A stretch of 64,000 nt of DNA from Flavobacterium daejeonense DSM 17708 (GCF_000425425.1 NZ_AUDK01000002.1:186001-250000); one strand, 5' to 3'; counted from the first letter of the stretch, positions 1 through 9,376 are shown. The notes: generated by a model not told the origin, from the sequence alone. Program-made: numbers and translations.

Positions 1-1
1 A

Positions 2-100
2 AGAAAGGGCTGGATACAAATTTTAAGCGGAATAAGCACCGAAGAGGAGGTAGCCGAAAACGGATACTATCTGATGGACAGTGAAAGTTTTATTCGCTAG
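2..100 (+). CDS. Efflux RND transporter periplasmic adaptor, C-terminal tail (partial)
   Basis: An open frame enters from the left edge and ends at the TAG at 98-100, giving 32 residues. It ends in TEEEVAENGYYLMDSESFIR, which resembles the last strand of CusB/CzcB-type membrane-fusion adaptors, whose typical ending is a hydrophobic segment followed by LDSES. Such adaptors link an inner-membrane RND pump to an outer-membrane channel for metal export. The gene lies just upstream of another adaptor, so the region to the left probably holds a Cus/Czc efflux operon. The assignment rests on a short tail only. Confidence 0.6.
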   Translation, partial: RKGWIQILSGISTEEEVAENGYYLMDSESFIR

Positions 101-147
101 AAATTATTGTTGAAATAGAAAAAACGATTCTAAAAAATAGAGAAGAA

Positions 148-1359
148 ATGAAAGTATCTAGAAAAATAAGTTGGCTTAGCTTATTGGTTTTTGTTTTGCT
201 TTTGTCCTGTAATTCCAAGAGTAAGGATGCGCATCTTCATTCTGAGGAAGAGGCGTATTATACCTGCTCGATGGATCCTCAGGTAAAAGAAGACAAACCG
301 GGAAAATGCCCTATTTGTCACATGGAATTAACTTTGATGAAAAAAGATAAAGACCAGTCAAATGAAATTTCGTTGAGCGACCAACAGCTAAAGTTAGGGA
401 ATATCACAACCGCTCCGTTAGTTGCTTCACAAGCTAGTCCGGAGGAAAGCTATAACGGAATACTGGCCGTTAATCAGGAACGAATTAAGAGTATTTCGTC
501 CAGAGCGATGGGAAGAATAGAAAAGTTGTATGTTAAAACCGAAGGTGATTTTGTACAAAAAAATCAGGCGGTGTATCAGTTGTACAGTGAAGATTTGGCG
601 ATAGCCAAACAGGATTTTCTGGCGGCTTTTAAACAACTGAGTATGCCGGGAAATTTTGGTAAAAATGCCCAAAATATTTTGGCCTCAGCCAAAGAGAAAC
701 TGTTGTTTTACGGCTTGTCGCCAAAACAGATTGAAGCCATTAAAACGCAAAAAGAGGTTTCTCCTTATACCACTTTTTACAGCACTTACAGCGGAACGGT
801 TTCGGAAATTGCCATTACCGAAGGCAGTTATGTAATGGAAGGAACACCGATACTTAAACTGGCCGATTTAGGGAGTTTGTGGCTCGAAACTCAGATTAAT
901 GTTAATTATGCTAAAAAACTGCATCTGGGACAAAAGGCAACTTTGTCTTTTGTGGATTATCCGAATCAGGTTGTGCGGGCACAGGTGATTTTTATTAATC
1001 CGGAAATTGATCCTAATTCTAGATTGTTATTCGTCCGAATGGAAGTTCCTAATCCTCGTTTGGATTTAAAACCGGGAATGCAGGCTATTGCCCGATTAAA
1101 AATGACGATACGAAAAGGAATTTTTGTTCCTGTTGATGCGGTCATCAGAGATGAAAATGCCACGTTTATCTGGCTGGAAAAAAGTCACGGTGTTTTTGAA
1201 AATGTGATGGTAACAACCGGTGTAGAATCGGGGGGGATGGTTGAAATTACTTCCCCGTTGGATTCAGATAAAAAAGTGGTAATTACCGGTGCTTATGCCA
1301 TTAACAGTGAATATAAATTTAGAAAAGGAAAAGATCCTATGGCGGGAATGAAAATGTAG
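148..1359 (+). CDS. CusB/HlyD-like metal efflux adaptor lipoprotein with N-terminal metal-binding domain
   Basis: A 403-residue periplasmic adaptor for an RND metal efflux pump, probably for copper or silver. The first 21 residues form a lipoprotein signal ending in the lipobox LLSC (Cys21). Residues about 38-62 form the short heavy-metal-binding domain with Cys40, Cys54 and Cys57 (PGKCPICHMEL); the usual CPMHP is changed here to CSMDP. The barrel-sandwich and beta-barrel regions follow (GRIEKLYVKTEGDFVQKNQ; YSGTVSEIAITEGSYV). The C-terminus is Met-rich (DPMAGMKM), as in copper-handling adaptors. It starts 47 bp after the previous adaptor's stop and probably shares its operon. Two successive adaptor genes may reflect duplication. 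Confidence 0.85.
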   Translation: MKVSRKISWLSLLVFVLLLSCNSKSKDAHLHSEEEAYYTCSMDPQVKEDKPGKCPICHMELTLMKKDKDQSNEISLSDQQLKLGNITTAPLVASQASPEESYNGILAVNQERIKSISSRAMGRIEKLYVKTEGDFVQKNQAVYQLYSEDLAIAKQDFLAAFKQLSMPGNFGKNAQNILASAKEKLLFYGLSPKQIEAIKTQKEVSPYTTFYSTYSGTVSEIAITEGSYVMEGTPILKLADLGSLWLETQINVNYAKKLHLGQKATLSFVDYPNQVVRAQVIFINPEIDPNSRLLFVRMEVPNPRLDLKPGMQAIARLKMTIRKGIFVPVDAVIRDENATFIWLEKSHGVFENVMVTTGVESGGMVEITSPLDSDKKVVITGAYAINSEYKFRKGKDPMAGMKM

Positions 1360-1524
1360 CGGAATCATTTTTGGTATAAAAGATGCGCTGAGATTGAAAT
1401 TTTTAAACAAAGCATGTCATCAAAAATGGGAAATTTTATCCAGATGTCGTACCTTCGGTACAGTTTACGTGAAAATAAATTATAAAAAGAACCAATTAAT
1501 TTTAAAGATTAAAAAATAAAAAAA

Positions 1525-2223
1525 ATGAAAAAAATAATGTTTTCCTGCTTCATGTTAACACTTGCCTTAGTAAGTTGTAATCAAAAGAATAAAGAAGAAA
1601 AAGAAACAGAAGGACAGGTAATTGTCAAATCCGATGTGCAATACAGCTGTCCGATGCATCCGGAAATTACAGGAAAAAAAGGCGATGTGTGCAGTAAATG
1701 CAGAATGGATTTAGAACCCGCAAAATCAGGAGAAGAATCGGCAGACACTAAAGTTGAAATTGCAGAAGTAAGCGATGCTGTGAAAGCTTCTGTTTCTACT
1801 GATGCGATTATTAATGCTTATTTGAAAATCAAAAACGCCTTGGCAGCCGATAATGCAAAAGAAGCAGCTACCGTAGCAGCCGATTTTGAAAAAGCAGTTT
1901 CGGCAACTGATGTTACAAAAATTGATTCCAAATTATTGACAAAATATTTAAATAGTACTGACGATGCTAAAATCCAAGCCGGATTAATCGCTAAAAATGA
2001 GACTAAAATGGATTTGCAAAGAAAGTATTTTGCGGTTTTAAGCAAAGATATTTCAACTTTGATTGCCACTTTTGGGAGCAGTCAGCATTTGTATCAGGAT
2101 TATTGCCCAATGTATAACGAAGGAAAAAGCGGGTATTGGATTAGTGAATTTAAAGCCATCAAAAATCCGTATTATGGTTCCGAAATGCTTGAATGCGGAG
2201 GTATGATTAAAGAAATTAAATAA
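1525..2223 (+). CDS. DUF3347 lipoprotein with heavy-metal-binding domain
   Basis: A 232-residue predicted lipoprotein with signal and lipobox LVSC (Cys18). Residues about 40-66 carry a metal-binding module (YSCPMHPEI, then CSKCRMDLEP), here with the second pair spaced as CSKC. The rest is a helical DUF3347 domain: an alternating Ala/Lys-rich stretch, then the characteristic C-terminal block with YCPMYN, GYWIS and a final ECGG. DUF3347 proteins commonly sit beside Cus/Cop systems in Bacteroidota and are thought to bind copper in the periplasm, but their reaction is not established. The gap from the previous gene is 165 bp and contains a small GTACC-TTC-GGTAC hairpin, so it may have its own transcript. 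Confidence 0.85.
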   Translation: MKKIMFSCFMLTLALVSCNQKNKEEKETEGQVIVKSDVQYSCPMHPEITGKKGDVCSKCRMDLEPAKSGEESADTKVEIAEVSDAVKASVSTDAIINAYLKIKNALAADNAKEAATVAADFEKAVSATDVTKIDSKLLTKYLNSTDDAKIQAGLIAKNETKMDLQRKYFAVLSKDISTLIATFGSSQHLYQDYCPMYNEGKSGYWISEFKAIKNPYYGSEMLECGGMIKEIK

Positions 2224-2331
2224 TCTTTTTCCAACTTAATTATTGTAGTTGATGAAAGCAATCCAAATCCTGACTTCGTTTTTCTAAGTTGGGATTTTTT
2301 TGTTTAAAGTAGTTTTAAAATAATTTTTCAA

Positions 2332-2892
2332 ATGAAAATTTATATCAAAAATATGGTTTGTGCCCGTTGCGAAATGGCCGTCAAAAAGCTATTGGAAGAA
2401 ATGGATATTTCGGTGCGCACCTTAAAATTAGGAGAAGCTGAAATTGAAAATCCGCTTACGGAAACCGAAAAACAACAGTTGTCTGAAAATTTGAAAGACT
2501 TGGGTTTTGAATTATTGGATGACAAAATAAGCCAAACTATTGAGCGAATAAAAAAACTGATTGTCAATTTGGTGCATTATCAAAAAGACCAGCTCAAAAT
2601 TAATTTGTCCACATATCTCGCCGAAGATTTAAAACAGGATTATAATGCGTTAAGCAATTTGTTTTCGGAAAATGAAGGCATTACCATCGAGCATTATTTT
2701 ATTACACAAAAGATTGAGAAAGTAAAAGAACTGATGAATTACAACGAATTAAGTTTGAGCGAAATTGCTTTTCAGCTCAATTATACCGATGTGGCACATT
2801 TGAGTAATCAGTTTAAAAAAATTACCGGATTTTCGCCTACGGCTTACAAACAATCTCAGGAAAATAGCCGGAAACAGATTGATAAATTGTAA
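2332..2892 (+). CDS. HMA-AraC fusion transcriptional regulator
   Basis: A 186-residue cytoplasmic regulator. Residues 1-70 resemble a heavy-metal-associated (HMA) fold with the metal-site loop MVCARC (Cys10 and Cys13). Residues about 115-180 are the C-terminal half of an AraC-family DNA-binding domain: a first helix-turn-helix (LSLSEIAFQLNYTDVAHLSNQFKK) and the family signature ending GFSPTAYKQ. Metal binding by the N-terminus probably controls DNA binding, so the protein is a good candidate to regulate the surrounding metal genes. Similar short HMA-AraC proteins occur near copper genes in Bacteroidota. Candidate target palindromes lie just after its stop codon, at 2887-2922. Confidence 0.85.
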   Translation: MKIYIKNMVCARCEMAVKKLLEEMDISVRTLKLGEAEIENPLTETEKQQLSENLKDLGFELLDDKISQTIERIKKLIVNLVHYQKDQLKINLSTYLAEDLKQDYNALSNLFSENEGITIEHYFITQKIEKVKELMNYNELSLSEIAFQLNYTDVAHLSNQFKKITGFSPTAYKQSQENSRKQIDKL

Positions 2893-2922
2893 ATTTTACA
2901 AATCTTTATCAAAATTGTACAA
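2887..2922 (+). promoter_or_regulatory. Paired TTGTA-type palindromes upstream of the metal-binding protein gene
   Basis: A perfect odd palindrome, TTGTAAATTTTACAA, at 2887-2901 overlaps the stop of the regulator gene. A second short palindrome, TTGTACAA, lies at 2915-2922. Both share the half-site ATTGTA, spaced 28 bp apart as a direct repeat. They precede the start codon at 2989 and could be an operator for the neighbouring AraC-type regulator. The link is positional inference only. Confidence 0.35.
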
Positions 2923-2988
2923 GGCAAAAAATGCATGATTTTCTGAACTTTGTATTAAGAAAATAACCAAAAATAAATTAATAAAATC

Positions 2989-3354
2989 ATGAAAAAAATA
3001 CTCCTTTTGCTAAGCCTGTTCTTAGCGGTTTCGGTAACAGCTGTTGCTCAAACCACCGAAAAAGCTTCTAAAAATGAAGCTCAAAAAGCCATGTACACTT
3101 GTCCGATGCATCCGGAAGTGAAAAGTGACCAACCCGGAAAATGTCCTAAATGCGGGATGGATTTAGTGGCTAAAAAAATGAAAGCCGAGAAGCATGCTGA
3201 TAAATTTTGCTGTCCGATGCATCCTAACGAAATGAGTGACAAACCGGGCAAATGTCCTAAATGTGGTATGGATATGAAAGCGATGAAAAATATGAAAGAA
3301 GACATGCCTAAGATGAAAGAAGAGATGCATAAAAACATGGATTCGGAAGAATAA
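2989..3354 (+). CDS. Small periplasmic protein with two heavy-metal-binding domains
   Basis: A 121-residue exported protein. The signal peptide covers about residues 1-21 (hydrophobic core, ending VAQ). It carries two near-identical metal-binding modules: CPMHPEV with CPKCGMDLVAK at about residues 37-62, and CPMHPNEM with CPKCGMDMKAM at about residues 75-97. The tail is very rich in Met and Lys (MKNMKEDMPKMKEEMHKNM). This Cys/His/Met composition fits a copper buffer or chaperone in the periplasm. It has its own terminator (3388-3412), so it is probably transcribed apart from the ATPase gene that follows. Confidence 0.8.
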   Translation: MKKILLLLSLFLAVSVTAVAQTTEKASKNEAQKAMYTCPMHPEVKSDQPGKCPKCGMDLVAKKMKAEKHADKFCCPMHPNEMSDKPGKCPKCGMDMKAMKNMKEDMPKMKEEMHKNMDSEE

Positions 3355-3387
3355 ATAGTTTTTAGAATTTATATTTTTTAATTGAAG

Positions 3388-3412
3388 AGTCCTGTATTTA
3401 CGGGACTTATTT
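3388..3412 (+). terminator. Rho-independent terminator after the metal-binding protein gene
   Basis: An 8-bp stem, AGTCCTGT (3388-3395) with ACGGGACT (3400-3407), contains one wobble pair and has a 4-nt loop, followed by T-rich sequence. It lies between the stop at 3354 and the ATPase start at 3428. Confidence 0.65.
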
Positions 3413-3427
3413 TTATCGTTTATAATC

Positions 3428-5971
3428 ATGAAACATACTTATACAGTCACAGGAATGAGTTGCGACGGTTGTCGAACCAAGGTTGAAAAAACGCTGAATA
3501 CTATTGAAGGCATTGAAGCAAAGGTTACGTTGAATCCGCCGGAAGCTATTATCCAAATGGAAAAACATCTGCCTGTTTCACAATTACAGGAAGTTTTGGC
3601 AAATGCCGGAAATTATACCATCGAAATGGCTCATCCGGAAGCTAAAGATAAACCGAAACCGGAATCCAAATCCTGTTGCGGGACTTCTTCTCATTCGCAT
3701 CATCATCAGCCAAAAGAGAATCCGGAATTGTCCGCAAAACAAGCCGGGAAATATTATTGCCCTATGTTTTGCGAAGGAGATAAGGTGTATGATAAACCCG
3801 GAAGTTGTCCGGTTTGCGGAATGGATTTAGTAAAAGCCCCTGAAATAACCGCTGCTAAAACCCAATATAGTTGTCCCATGCATCCGGAAGTGATTAAGGA
3901 CGAACCGGGTTCCTGTCCTATTTGCGGAATGGATTTGGTACCCATGAAAGCTGTAGAAAACGAGGATAATAAAACTTATACCGATTTACTTAAAAAAATG
4001 AAAATTGCCGTAGTATTTACGCTGCCTATTTTCATTATTGCCATGTCGGATATGATTCCTAATAATCCGTTAATGAAAGTGATGGATATGGAAAGCTGGA
4101 ATTGGGTGCAGTTTGTATTGTCTTTACCGGTTGTTTTTTATGCCTGTTGGATGTTTTTTGAACGCGCCTGGAAATCAATAATAAGTTGGAATTTGAATAT
4201 GTTCACGCTTATCGGAATTGGTGCTGGTGTGGCTTTCTTGTTCAGTGTATTTGGTTTGTTGTTTCCTGATTTTTTTCCGGCAGAATTTAAAACTGAAATG
4301 GGAACGGTGCATTTGTATTTTGAAGCCACAACCGTGATTTTGACACTGGTTTTGTTAGGACAGTTGTTAGAAGCCAGAGCCCACAGCCGAACCAGTGGTG
4401 CCATTAAGGAATTGTTGAAATTAGCTCCTACAGAAGCCATTTTGGTAGAAAATGGTACAGATAAAGTGATTGCTATCGATGCAATTAAAAAAGGCGATTT
4501 ATTGCGTGTAAAACCGGGCGATAAAATTCCGGTGGATGGAAAAATCATCGAAGGAGAAAGCACTATTGACGAATCGATGTTGACGGGCGAACCCATTCCG
4601 GTGGATAAAAAGACAGCCGATGCGGTGGTGGCGGGGACCATCAACGGAAATAAATCTTTTTTAATGCTGGCCGAAAAAGTAGGAGCCGAAACCTTATTGT
4701 CACAAATTGTACAAATGGTGAATGATGCCAGCCGTTCCAGAGCGCCCATTCAAAAATTAGCCGACAGAATTTCTAAATATTTTGTACCTATTGTCGTTGC
4801 CGTGGCTGTAATTACTTTTTTGGTTTGGGCTCAATTTGGTCCGGAAGAAAATGCTTTGATTTACGGATTTATCAATGCTGTTGCGGTTTTAATTATTGCC
4901 TGTCCCTGTGCTTTGGGATTGGCAACACCTATGTCGGTAATGGTTGGAGTGGGTAAGGGAGCGCAATTGGGGGTTTTGATAAAAAATGCCGAAGCTTTGG
5001 AGAACATGAATAAGGTAAATGTTTTAATTACGGATAAAACCGGAACCTTGACAGAAGGAAAACCTTCGGTGGAGCACATTCAGGTTTCTGACGAAAAGGA
5101 AAATGTGGCGCTTGAGGCAATTGCATCTGTTAATCAATACAGCGAACATCCTTTGGCACAAGCCATCGTTTCTTTTGCGAAAGCGAAAAACATAACTTTA
5201 ACTGCGGCTGAAAACTTTGAAGCGATTACCGGAAAAGGAGTAAGCGGCATTGTGAGCGGAAAACGGGTTGCTTTAGGAAACAGCAAGCTTATGGAAGAAA
5301 TTCAGGCCGAAATTCCTTCTGAGATGGAGGAGCAGGTTATTACCGAGCAAAAACTGGGGAAAACCGTTTCTTATATTGCTGTTGATCGTTCGGTTTTGGG
5401 ATTTGTGGTGATTACTGACGCTATAAAAACCAATAGCGCGGCGGCGGTCAAAGAGTTGATGCAAAAAGGTGTGGAAGTGGTGATGCTGACCGGAGATAAT
5501 AAAAATACGGCTGAGGCAGTGGCCAATGCTTTGCAATTGAGCTCTTTTCAGGCGGGATGTTTGCCGGAAGACAAACTGAAAGTGATTCAGAAATTGCAAA
5601 ATGAAGGTAAAATGGTAGCGATGGCGGGAGACGGAATTAACGACGCACCGGCATTGGCACAGTCGGATGTGGGGATTGCCATGGGTACCGGAACCGATGT
5701 GGCGATTGAAAGTGCTAAAATTACTTTGGTAAAAGGCGATTTACAGGGAATTGTGAAAGCCAAAGAATTGAGCCAGGCGGTAATGAAAAACATTCATCAG
5801 AATTTGTTTTTTGCCTTTTTCTATAATGTTATCGGAATTCCAATTGCGGCAGGGGTTTTATATCCTGTTTTTGGAATTTTATTGTCACCCATGATTGCGG
5901 CTTTGGCCATGAGTTTTAGTTCGGTTTCAGTGATTACCAATGCGTTGCGATTGCGAAATTTGAAATTATAA
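3428..5971 (+). CDS. copA: Copper-translocating P-type ATPase (CopA-like)
   Basis: An 847-residue P1B-type ATPase that exports a soft metal ion, most likely Cu(I), across the inner membrane. An N-terminal HMA domain (residues about 1-65) has the site GMSCDGC. A His-rich linker near residue 90 follows, then two short metal-binding modules at about residues 110-178. The core has the actuator motif TGEP (about 386), the transport-site CPC in [11 protein letters not shown] (about 491), the phosphorylation motif DKTGTLTEG (about 535), TGDN, and the hinge GDGINDAP (about 734). CPC plus HMA supports a copper class. The protein is longer than typical CopA because of the extra metal-binding modules. 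It is the last gene of the metal cluster. Confidence 0.93.
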   Translation: MKHTYTVTGMSCDGCRTKVEKTLNTIEGIEAKVTLNPPEAIIQMEKHLPVSQLQEVLANAGNYTIEMAHPEAKDKPKPESKSCCGTSSHSHHHQPKENPELSAKQAGKYYCPMFCEGDKVYDKPGSCPVCGMDLVKAPEITAAKTQYSCPMHPEVIKDEPGSCPICGMDLVPMKAVENEDNKTYTDLLKKMKIAVVFTLPIFIIAMSDMIPNNPLMKVMDMESWNWVQFVLSLPVVFYACWMFFERAWKSIISWNLNMFTLIGIGAGVAFLFSVFGLLFPDFFPAEFKTEMGTVHLYFEATTVILTLVLLGQLLEARAHSRTSGAIKELLKLAPTEAILVENGTDKVIAIDAIKKGDLLRVKPGDKIPVDGKIIEGESTIDESMLTGEPIPVDKKTADAVVAGTINGNKSFLMLAEKVGAETLLSQIVQMVNDASRSRAPIQKLADRISKYFVPIVVAVAVITFLVWAQFGPEENALIYGFINAVAVLIIACPCALGLATPMSVMVGVGKGAQLGVLIKNAEALENMNKVNVLITDKTGTLTEGKPSVEHIQVSDEKENVALEAIASVNQYSEHPLAQAIVSFAKAKNITLTAAENFEAITGKGVSGIVSGKRVALGNSKLMEEIQAEIPSEMEEQVITEQKLGKTVSYIAVDRSVLGFVVITDAIKTNSAAAVKELMQKGVEVVMLTGDNKNTAEAVANALQLSSFQAGCLPEDKLKVIQKLQNEGKMVAMAGDGINDAPALAQSDVGIAMGTGTDVAIESAKITLVKGDLQGIVKAKELSQAVMKNIHQNLFFAFFYNVIGIPIAAGVLYPVFGILLSPMIAALAMSFSSVSVITNALRLRNLKL

Positions 5972-5984
5972 AAATATAAATTGG

Positions 5985-6050
5985 GACACAGATGAAACGG
6001 ATTTTAGCAGATTACCGCAGATAAGTTTTAAGGGCTAAAATCTGCTTGTT
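5985..6050. repeat. Interspersed repeat containing CAGATT-CGCAGAT motifs
   Basis: The stretch after the ATPase gene contains ACACAGATGAAACGGATTTT followed by AGCAGATTACCGCAGAT and then TAAAATCTGC. Short versions of the same words (GCAGATT, ATCTGCG) recur at 9429-9527, 9631-9726 and 53562-53577. This looks like a dispersed non-coding repeat rather than a gene. Confidence 0.4.
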
Positions 6051-6144
6051 TGATTCCTGTTTTTTTTACTGTATAAGTTTATCATTGACTAAATGAACTT
6101 ATATGGTTAAGATTTTAATTTATTATTTTTGAAAAAAAGACAAA

Positions 6145-6954
6145 ATGATGCAACTCTCTGAAATTTGGATTTATCCGGTAAAATCGCTTGCCGGCATTCG
6201 TTTGGAAAAAGCAAAAGTCACTCCAAGAGGGTTGGAATTTGACCGAAGATGGATGCTGGTGGATGAAAATGGCGTTTTTGTTAGCCAACGTAAACATCCG
6301 GAATTGGCATTATTTCACCCTCAAATTGAAGACAGTTTTTTACAAATTTCTCACAATGATGCTGCTAAAGGAAGTATTCGTTTTCCGCTTTCGCCAAAAG
6401 AGGAAAGTCTTTTAGAAGAAGTAATGGTTTGGGAAGATGTTGTGCAGGCTGTTGAGGTGGACGAAGCGGTTTCGGACTGGTTTTCGGAAATTTTAGGCAT
6501 TAAAGTCCGATTGGTTTATATGCCCGAAGGCAGTTTGCGCAAAGTAGATCCGGATTATGCCGTTACTCCGGATGATATTACTTCCTTTTCGGATGGATTT
6601 CCGTTTTTGCTTATTGGACAGGCTTCATTAGACGATTTAAATACCCGATTGGAAAATCCGGTTTCTATCCGACGTTTTCGGCCTAATTTTGTGTTTAGCG
6701 GAGGAAAGGCTTATGAAGAAGAAAAATGGCGGGAATTTCAAATTAGCACACATACTTTTTACGGGGTTAAGCCCTGCGGACGTTGTATTATGACGACCAT
6801 TGATTTTGAAAAAGGAGTTTTTGCAGGAAAAGAACCTTTATATACACTGTCTACGTATAAAAAAGCAGGGAATAAGGTGATTTTCGGGCAAAATGTAATC
6901 GCGCAGCAGGAGGGAGTTCTTGCAACCGGAGCTGCAATCGCATTGAAAAAATAA
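6145..6954 (+). CDS. MOSC domain protein
   Basis: A 269-residue cytosolic protein with the MOSC N-terminal beta-barrel (residues 1-120, starting LSEIWIYPVKSLAGI and containing DRRWMLVDENG) followed by the MOSC domain (about 130-265). The domain includes RRFRPNFV, the Cys pair PCGRC near residue 212 and a GQNV segment. MOSC proteins relate to the molybdenum-cofactor sulfurase family and often act with Moco enzymes in reducing N-hydroxylated compounds; the substrate here is unknown. A perfect -7 box, TATTTTTG, at 6124-6131 lies just before the start, giving a very short leader. Two ATGs are adjacent (6145 and 6148). The gene is followed by a shared terminator. Confidence 0.88.
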   Translation: MMQLSEIWIYPVKSLAGIRLEKAKVTPRGLEFDRRWMLVDENGVFVSQRKHPELALFHPQIEDSFLQISHNDAAKGSIRFPLSPKEESLLEEVMVWEDVVQAVEVDEAVSDWFSEILGIKVRLVYMPEGSLRKVDPDYAVTPDDITSFSDGFPFLLIGQASLDDLNTRLENPVSIRRFRPNFVFSGGKAYEEEKWREFQISTHTFYGVKPCGRCIMTTIDFEKGVFAGKEPLYTLSTYKKAGNKVIFGQNVIAQQEGVLATGAAIALKK

Positions 6955-6992
6955 AAAGCCTGCCGGGGATTTCATGATTCCTGACAGGCTTT
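6955..6992. terminator. Bidirectional terminator between the MOSC and nitric oxide reductase genes
   Basis: The perfect 8-bp arms AAAGCCTG (6955-6962) and CAGGCTTT (6985-6992) extend inward with partial pairing. The stem sits directly after the MOSC stop codon and just beyond the convergent reductase stop at 7013, with A/T tracts on both sides. Confidence 0.75.
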
Positions 6993-7012
6993 CGTTTAAA
7001 AAAAGGAAAGCG

Positions 7013-9238
7013 TTATTTTATTTTTCTTTTTAAATTATAAATGGTTTCACTTACGGTAAACCAACAGAAGTAAAAAATACCCACTGAGAAAATAATATCA
7101 CCAATCATGCGCAACCATTTTAAGGTTTGTATGGTTGGAGAGTACAGTAATTCGCTTTCTCTGGCAAAGGAATAGCCTTTGGTAATTGAGGTGTATGCCT
7201 GAATAATTCCAATTGGCAATAAGCTAAAAAGAACCATTGCAACAAGACCGATGTTCAAAGCCCAAAAAGCTTTTTTAAGTTTGCTGTTATCCCAGTCTCT
7301 GTCTGAATAGAAACGCAAACAAATTAAAATGAATCCCATTCCGAGCATTCCATATACGCCAAATAAAGCAGTATGGGCATGAACAGCTGTTGTATTTAAT
7401 CCCTGAATATAATACAAAGCAATTGGCGGATTGATTAAGAATCCAAATACTCCGGCTCCCATAAAATTCCAAAAAGCGACGGCAATGAAAAAGAAAATAG
7501 GCCATTTGTATTTTTGCATCCAGGCAGTACTTTTTAATAAATTCCAGTTTTCTCTGATTTCAAATCCCATTAAAGTAAGCGGCACAACTTCTAAAGCACT
7601 AAAAGTAGCTCCCAAAGCAATGGCTTTTACCGGAGTTCCTGAAAAATACAAATGGTGCAAAGTTCCCAAAATCCCTCCGGCTAAAAAGATGGTCGCTGAT
7701 GCTACTGAAACTCTTCCCGCTGTTTTGGCTGAAATTATTTTCATTTGAGAGAAAATATAAGCAATCACCACCGTGGCAAATACTTCAAAGAAACCTTCTA
7801 CCCAAAGGTGAACCAGCCACCATCTCCAGTAATTAATAACCGGCAAGCTGCTGTTTTCGCCATACATTAATCCTGAGAAGAAGAACATTCCGATGGCCAT
7901 TACCGAAATCAATAATATGGTGAGCAATGTTTTAGAATGATCGTTTTTACGTATGGCAAAAATAATGTGCTGACTTACCATAAGAACCCATAAAACCAAT
8001 CCTACTCCCAGTAATATTTGCCAAAAACGTCCTAAATCCATGTATTCATAGCCCTGATGCCCGAAGAAAAAGTTGGTTGTAAGACTTAAGAATTGGTGTA
8101 TTCCAAGCCATTCGCCAAACATAGAACCCAATACAATAATCAGTAAGGCAATGAACAGAAAATTGATTCCCAAAATGTGTTTTTTGATTTCTTTTCCGGA
8201 AATCATCGGTGCCAGGAATAATCCGGTGGCTAACCAGGTTGCGGCAATCCAAAATACAGCCAACTGCGTATGCCAGGTTCTTGTGACAGAATAAGGCAGG
8301 AATTTGGAAATTTCGAAACCAAAAAACGCCTGACCTTCTACGGTATAATGCACCGTGACAATTCCTAAAACAATTTGTAAAACGATTAATAATGAAATAA
8401 CCAGGAAATATTTTAAAACTGCTTTTTGAGAAGGCAATAATTTTAAGTCCTGTAACGGATTGCTTTGTGGTTTGTCCAGCAATTCGCCTTTTTCATGATT
8501 AAGAAGGTAATAGTAAGTTAATATTCCGATGAACAATAACAACAATACAATTGACAAACCTGACCAAATCACCGAGCTGTTGGTAATGTTATTGTCAATC
8601 AAGGGTTCGTGCGGCCAGTTAGACGTATATGTATAATCGGCGTTGGGTCTGTTGGTACTGGCAGCCCAGGAAGTCCAGAATAAAAAAGCATTTAGCTGAG
8701 CTAATTTTTTGCTGTCGGTTAATGCTTTTTTCTGGATAGCATATTCGGCATTTCCTTCTGAAAAAATACTGCTAAAGTGTGCCGTATTGTTTTTGATGGC
8801 ATTGTAGCGTTCTTCCGAAATACTGATGGTTTTTGTGGCTTCATCATAAGTATTGGTTCGGATGTCCTGGATTAATCGGGCTTTTAGCGCCGCTTTTTTT
8901 TCAACATCTAAATTGTCATAAGAAGTGTTAAAGGCTTTTGCCCAATTGTCCAGCATGAAAACGGCTTCTTTATGAATCCATTCGGCGGTCCAGTCCGGAG
9001 CTACATAACTCCCGTGTCCCCAAACCGAACCTACTTCCATTCCGCCAATGGATTCCCATACATTTTGGCCGGTTTGAATATCTTCTTTGGTATAAATTAC
9101 CGTTCCTGTGTTTTTTAAGATTACTTTTTCCGGAATAGGAGGCTGTGTTTGATAGATTTCTTTCCCCACTCCCAGAAGGACTATAAATGAGATGATTACC
9201 ACACTTATAAAGGCTAACCACGTTTTTTTCATTTTCAT
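7013..9238 (-). CDS. norZ: Quinol-dependent nitric oxide reductase, single subunit (qNOR)
   Basis: A 741-residue inner-membrane protein of the heme-copper oxidase superfamily that reduces NO to N2O with quinol. The N-terminus has one membrane helix and a periplasmic domain of about 200 residues (VWESIGGMEVGSVWGHGSYV) resembling a fused NorC-like region without a heme c CxxCH site, as expected for qNOR. The catalytic part has the His ligands in WHTQLAVFW, in VHLWVEGFFEV and in the double-His motif VHAHTALFG. The acidic residue in LWVEGFFEVF marks NO reductases. It stands alone without an accessory norD/norQ, as usual for qNOR. It probably serves NO detoxification, because no other denitrification gene is in view. 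Its promoter and dyads are listed separately. Confidence 0.93.
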   Translation of the reverse strand: MKMKKTWLAFISVVIISFIVLLGVGKEIYQTQPPIPEKVILKNTGTVIYTKEDIQTGQNVWESIGGMEVGSVWGHGSYVAPDWTAEWIHKEAVFMLDNWAKAFNTSYDNLDVEKKAALKARLIQDIRTNTYDEATKTISISEERYNAIKNNTAHFSSIFSEGNAEYAIQKKALTDSKKLAQLNAFLFWTSWAASTNRPNADYTYTSNWPHEPLIDNNITNSSVIWSGLSIVLLLLFIGILTYYYLLNHEKGELLDKPQSNPLQDLKLLPSQKAVLKYFLVISLLIVLQIVLGIVTVHYTVEGQAFFGFEISKFLPYSVTRTWHTQLAVFWIAATWLATGLFLAPMISGKEIKKHILGINFLFIALLIIVLGSMFGEWLGIHQFLSLTTNFFFGHQGYEYMDLGRFWQILLGVGLVLWVLMVSQHIIFAIRKNDHSKTLLTILLISVMAIGMFFFSGLMYGENSSLPVINYWRWWLVHLWVEGFFEVFATVVIAYIFSQMKIISAKTAGRVSVASATIFLAGGILGTLHHLYFSGTPVKAIALGATFSALEVVPLTLMGFEIRENWNLLKSTAWMQKYKWPIFFFIAVAFWNFMGAGVFGFLINPPIALYYIQGLNTTAVHAHTALFGVYGMLGMGFILICLRFYSDRDWDNSKLKKAFWALNIGLVAMVLFSLLPIGIIQAYTSITKGYSFARESELLYSPTIQTLKWLRMIGDIIFSVGIFYFCWFTVSETIYNLKRKIK

Positions 9239-9288
9239 TTTATTTAATTGGAATTAATTTGTTGTGATTTTTTTACTTTTTTCTTTTG

Positions 9289-9320
9289 ATAAAAGATAAA
9301 AAGAGTTTTTTATCTTTTAT
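9289..9320. promoter_or_regulatory. Perfect AT-rich inverted repeat in the norZ leader (candidate NO-responsive operator)
   Basis: The arm ATAAAAGATAAAAA (9289-9302) and its exact complement at 9307-9320 are separated by GAGT, giving 14-bp perfect arms. It lies about 50-80 nt downstream of the predicted norZ transcription start and 51 bp before the start codon. Such a symmetrical site suggests a dimeric repressor, for example an NsrR-like Rrf2 protein; the regulator is not in the window. Confidence 0.5.
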
Positions 9321-9376
9321 TGTTTACTGCCAGATGTTGATTTTTCATTTTGTGTAAAGGTTTTAATTATTCGATA

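Noticed and set aside
2231..2294. CCAACTTA and TAAGTTGG after the DUF3347 gene as a terminator
   Set aside because: The arms are only 8 bp with a loop of about 48 nt, too loose for a convincing intrinsic terminator, although a T-rich stretch follows.
3754..3945. Minus-strand frames opposite the metal-binding modules and the ATPase
   Set aside because: They are shadows of strongly supported genes; their repeated pattern only mirrors the repeated modules on the plus strand.
7013..9238. Cytochrome c oxidase subunit I as identity of the membrane protein
   Set aside because: The N-terminal periplasmic domain and the Glu-rich LWVEGFFEVF block fit quinol nitric oxide reductase, and no oxidase subunit II or III genes are adjacent.
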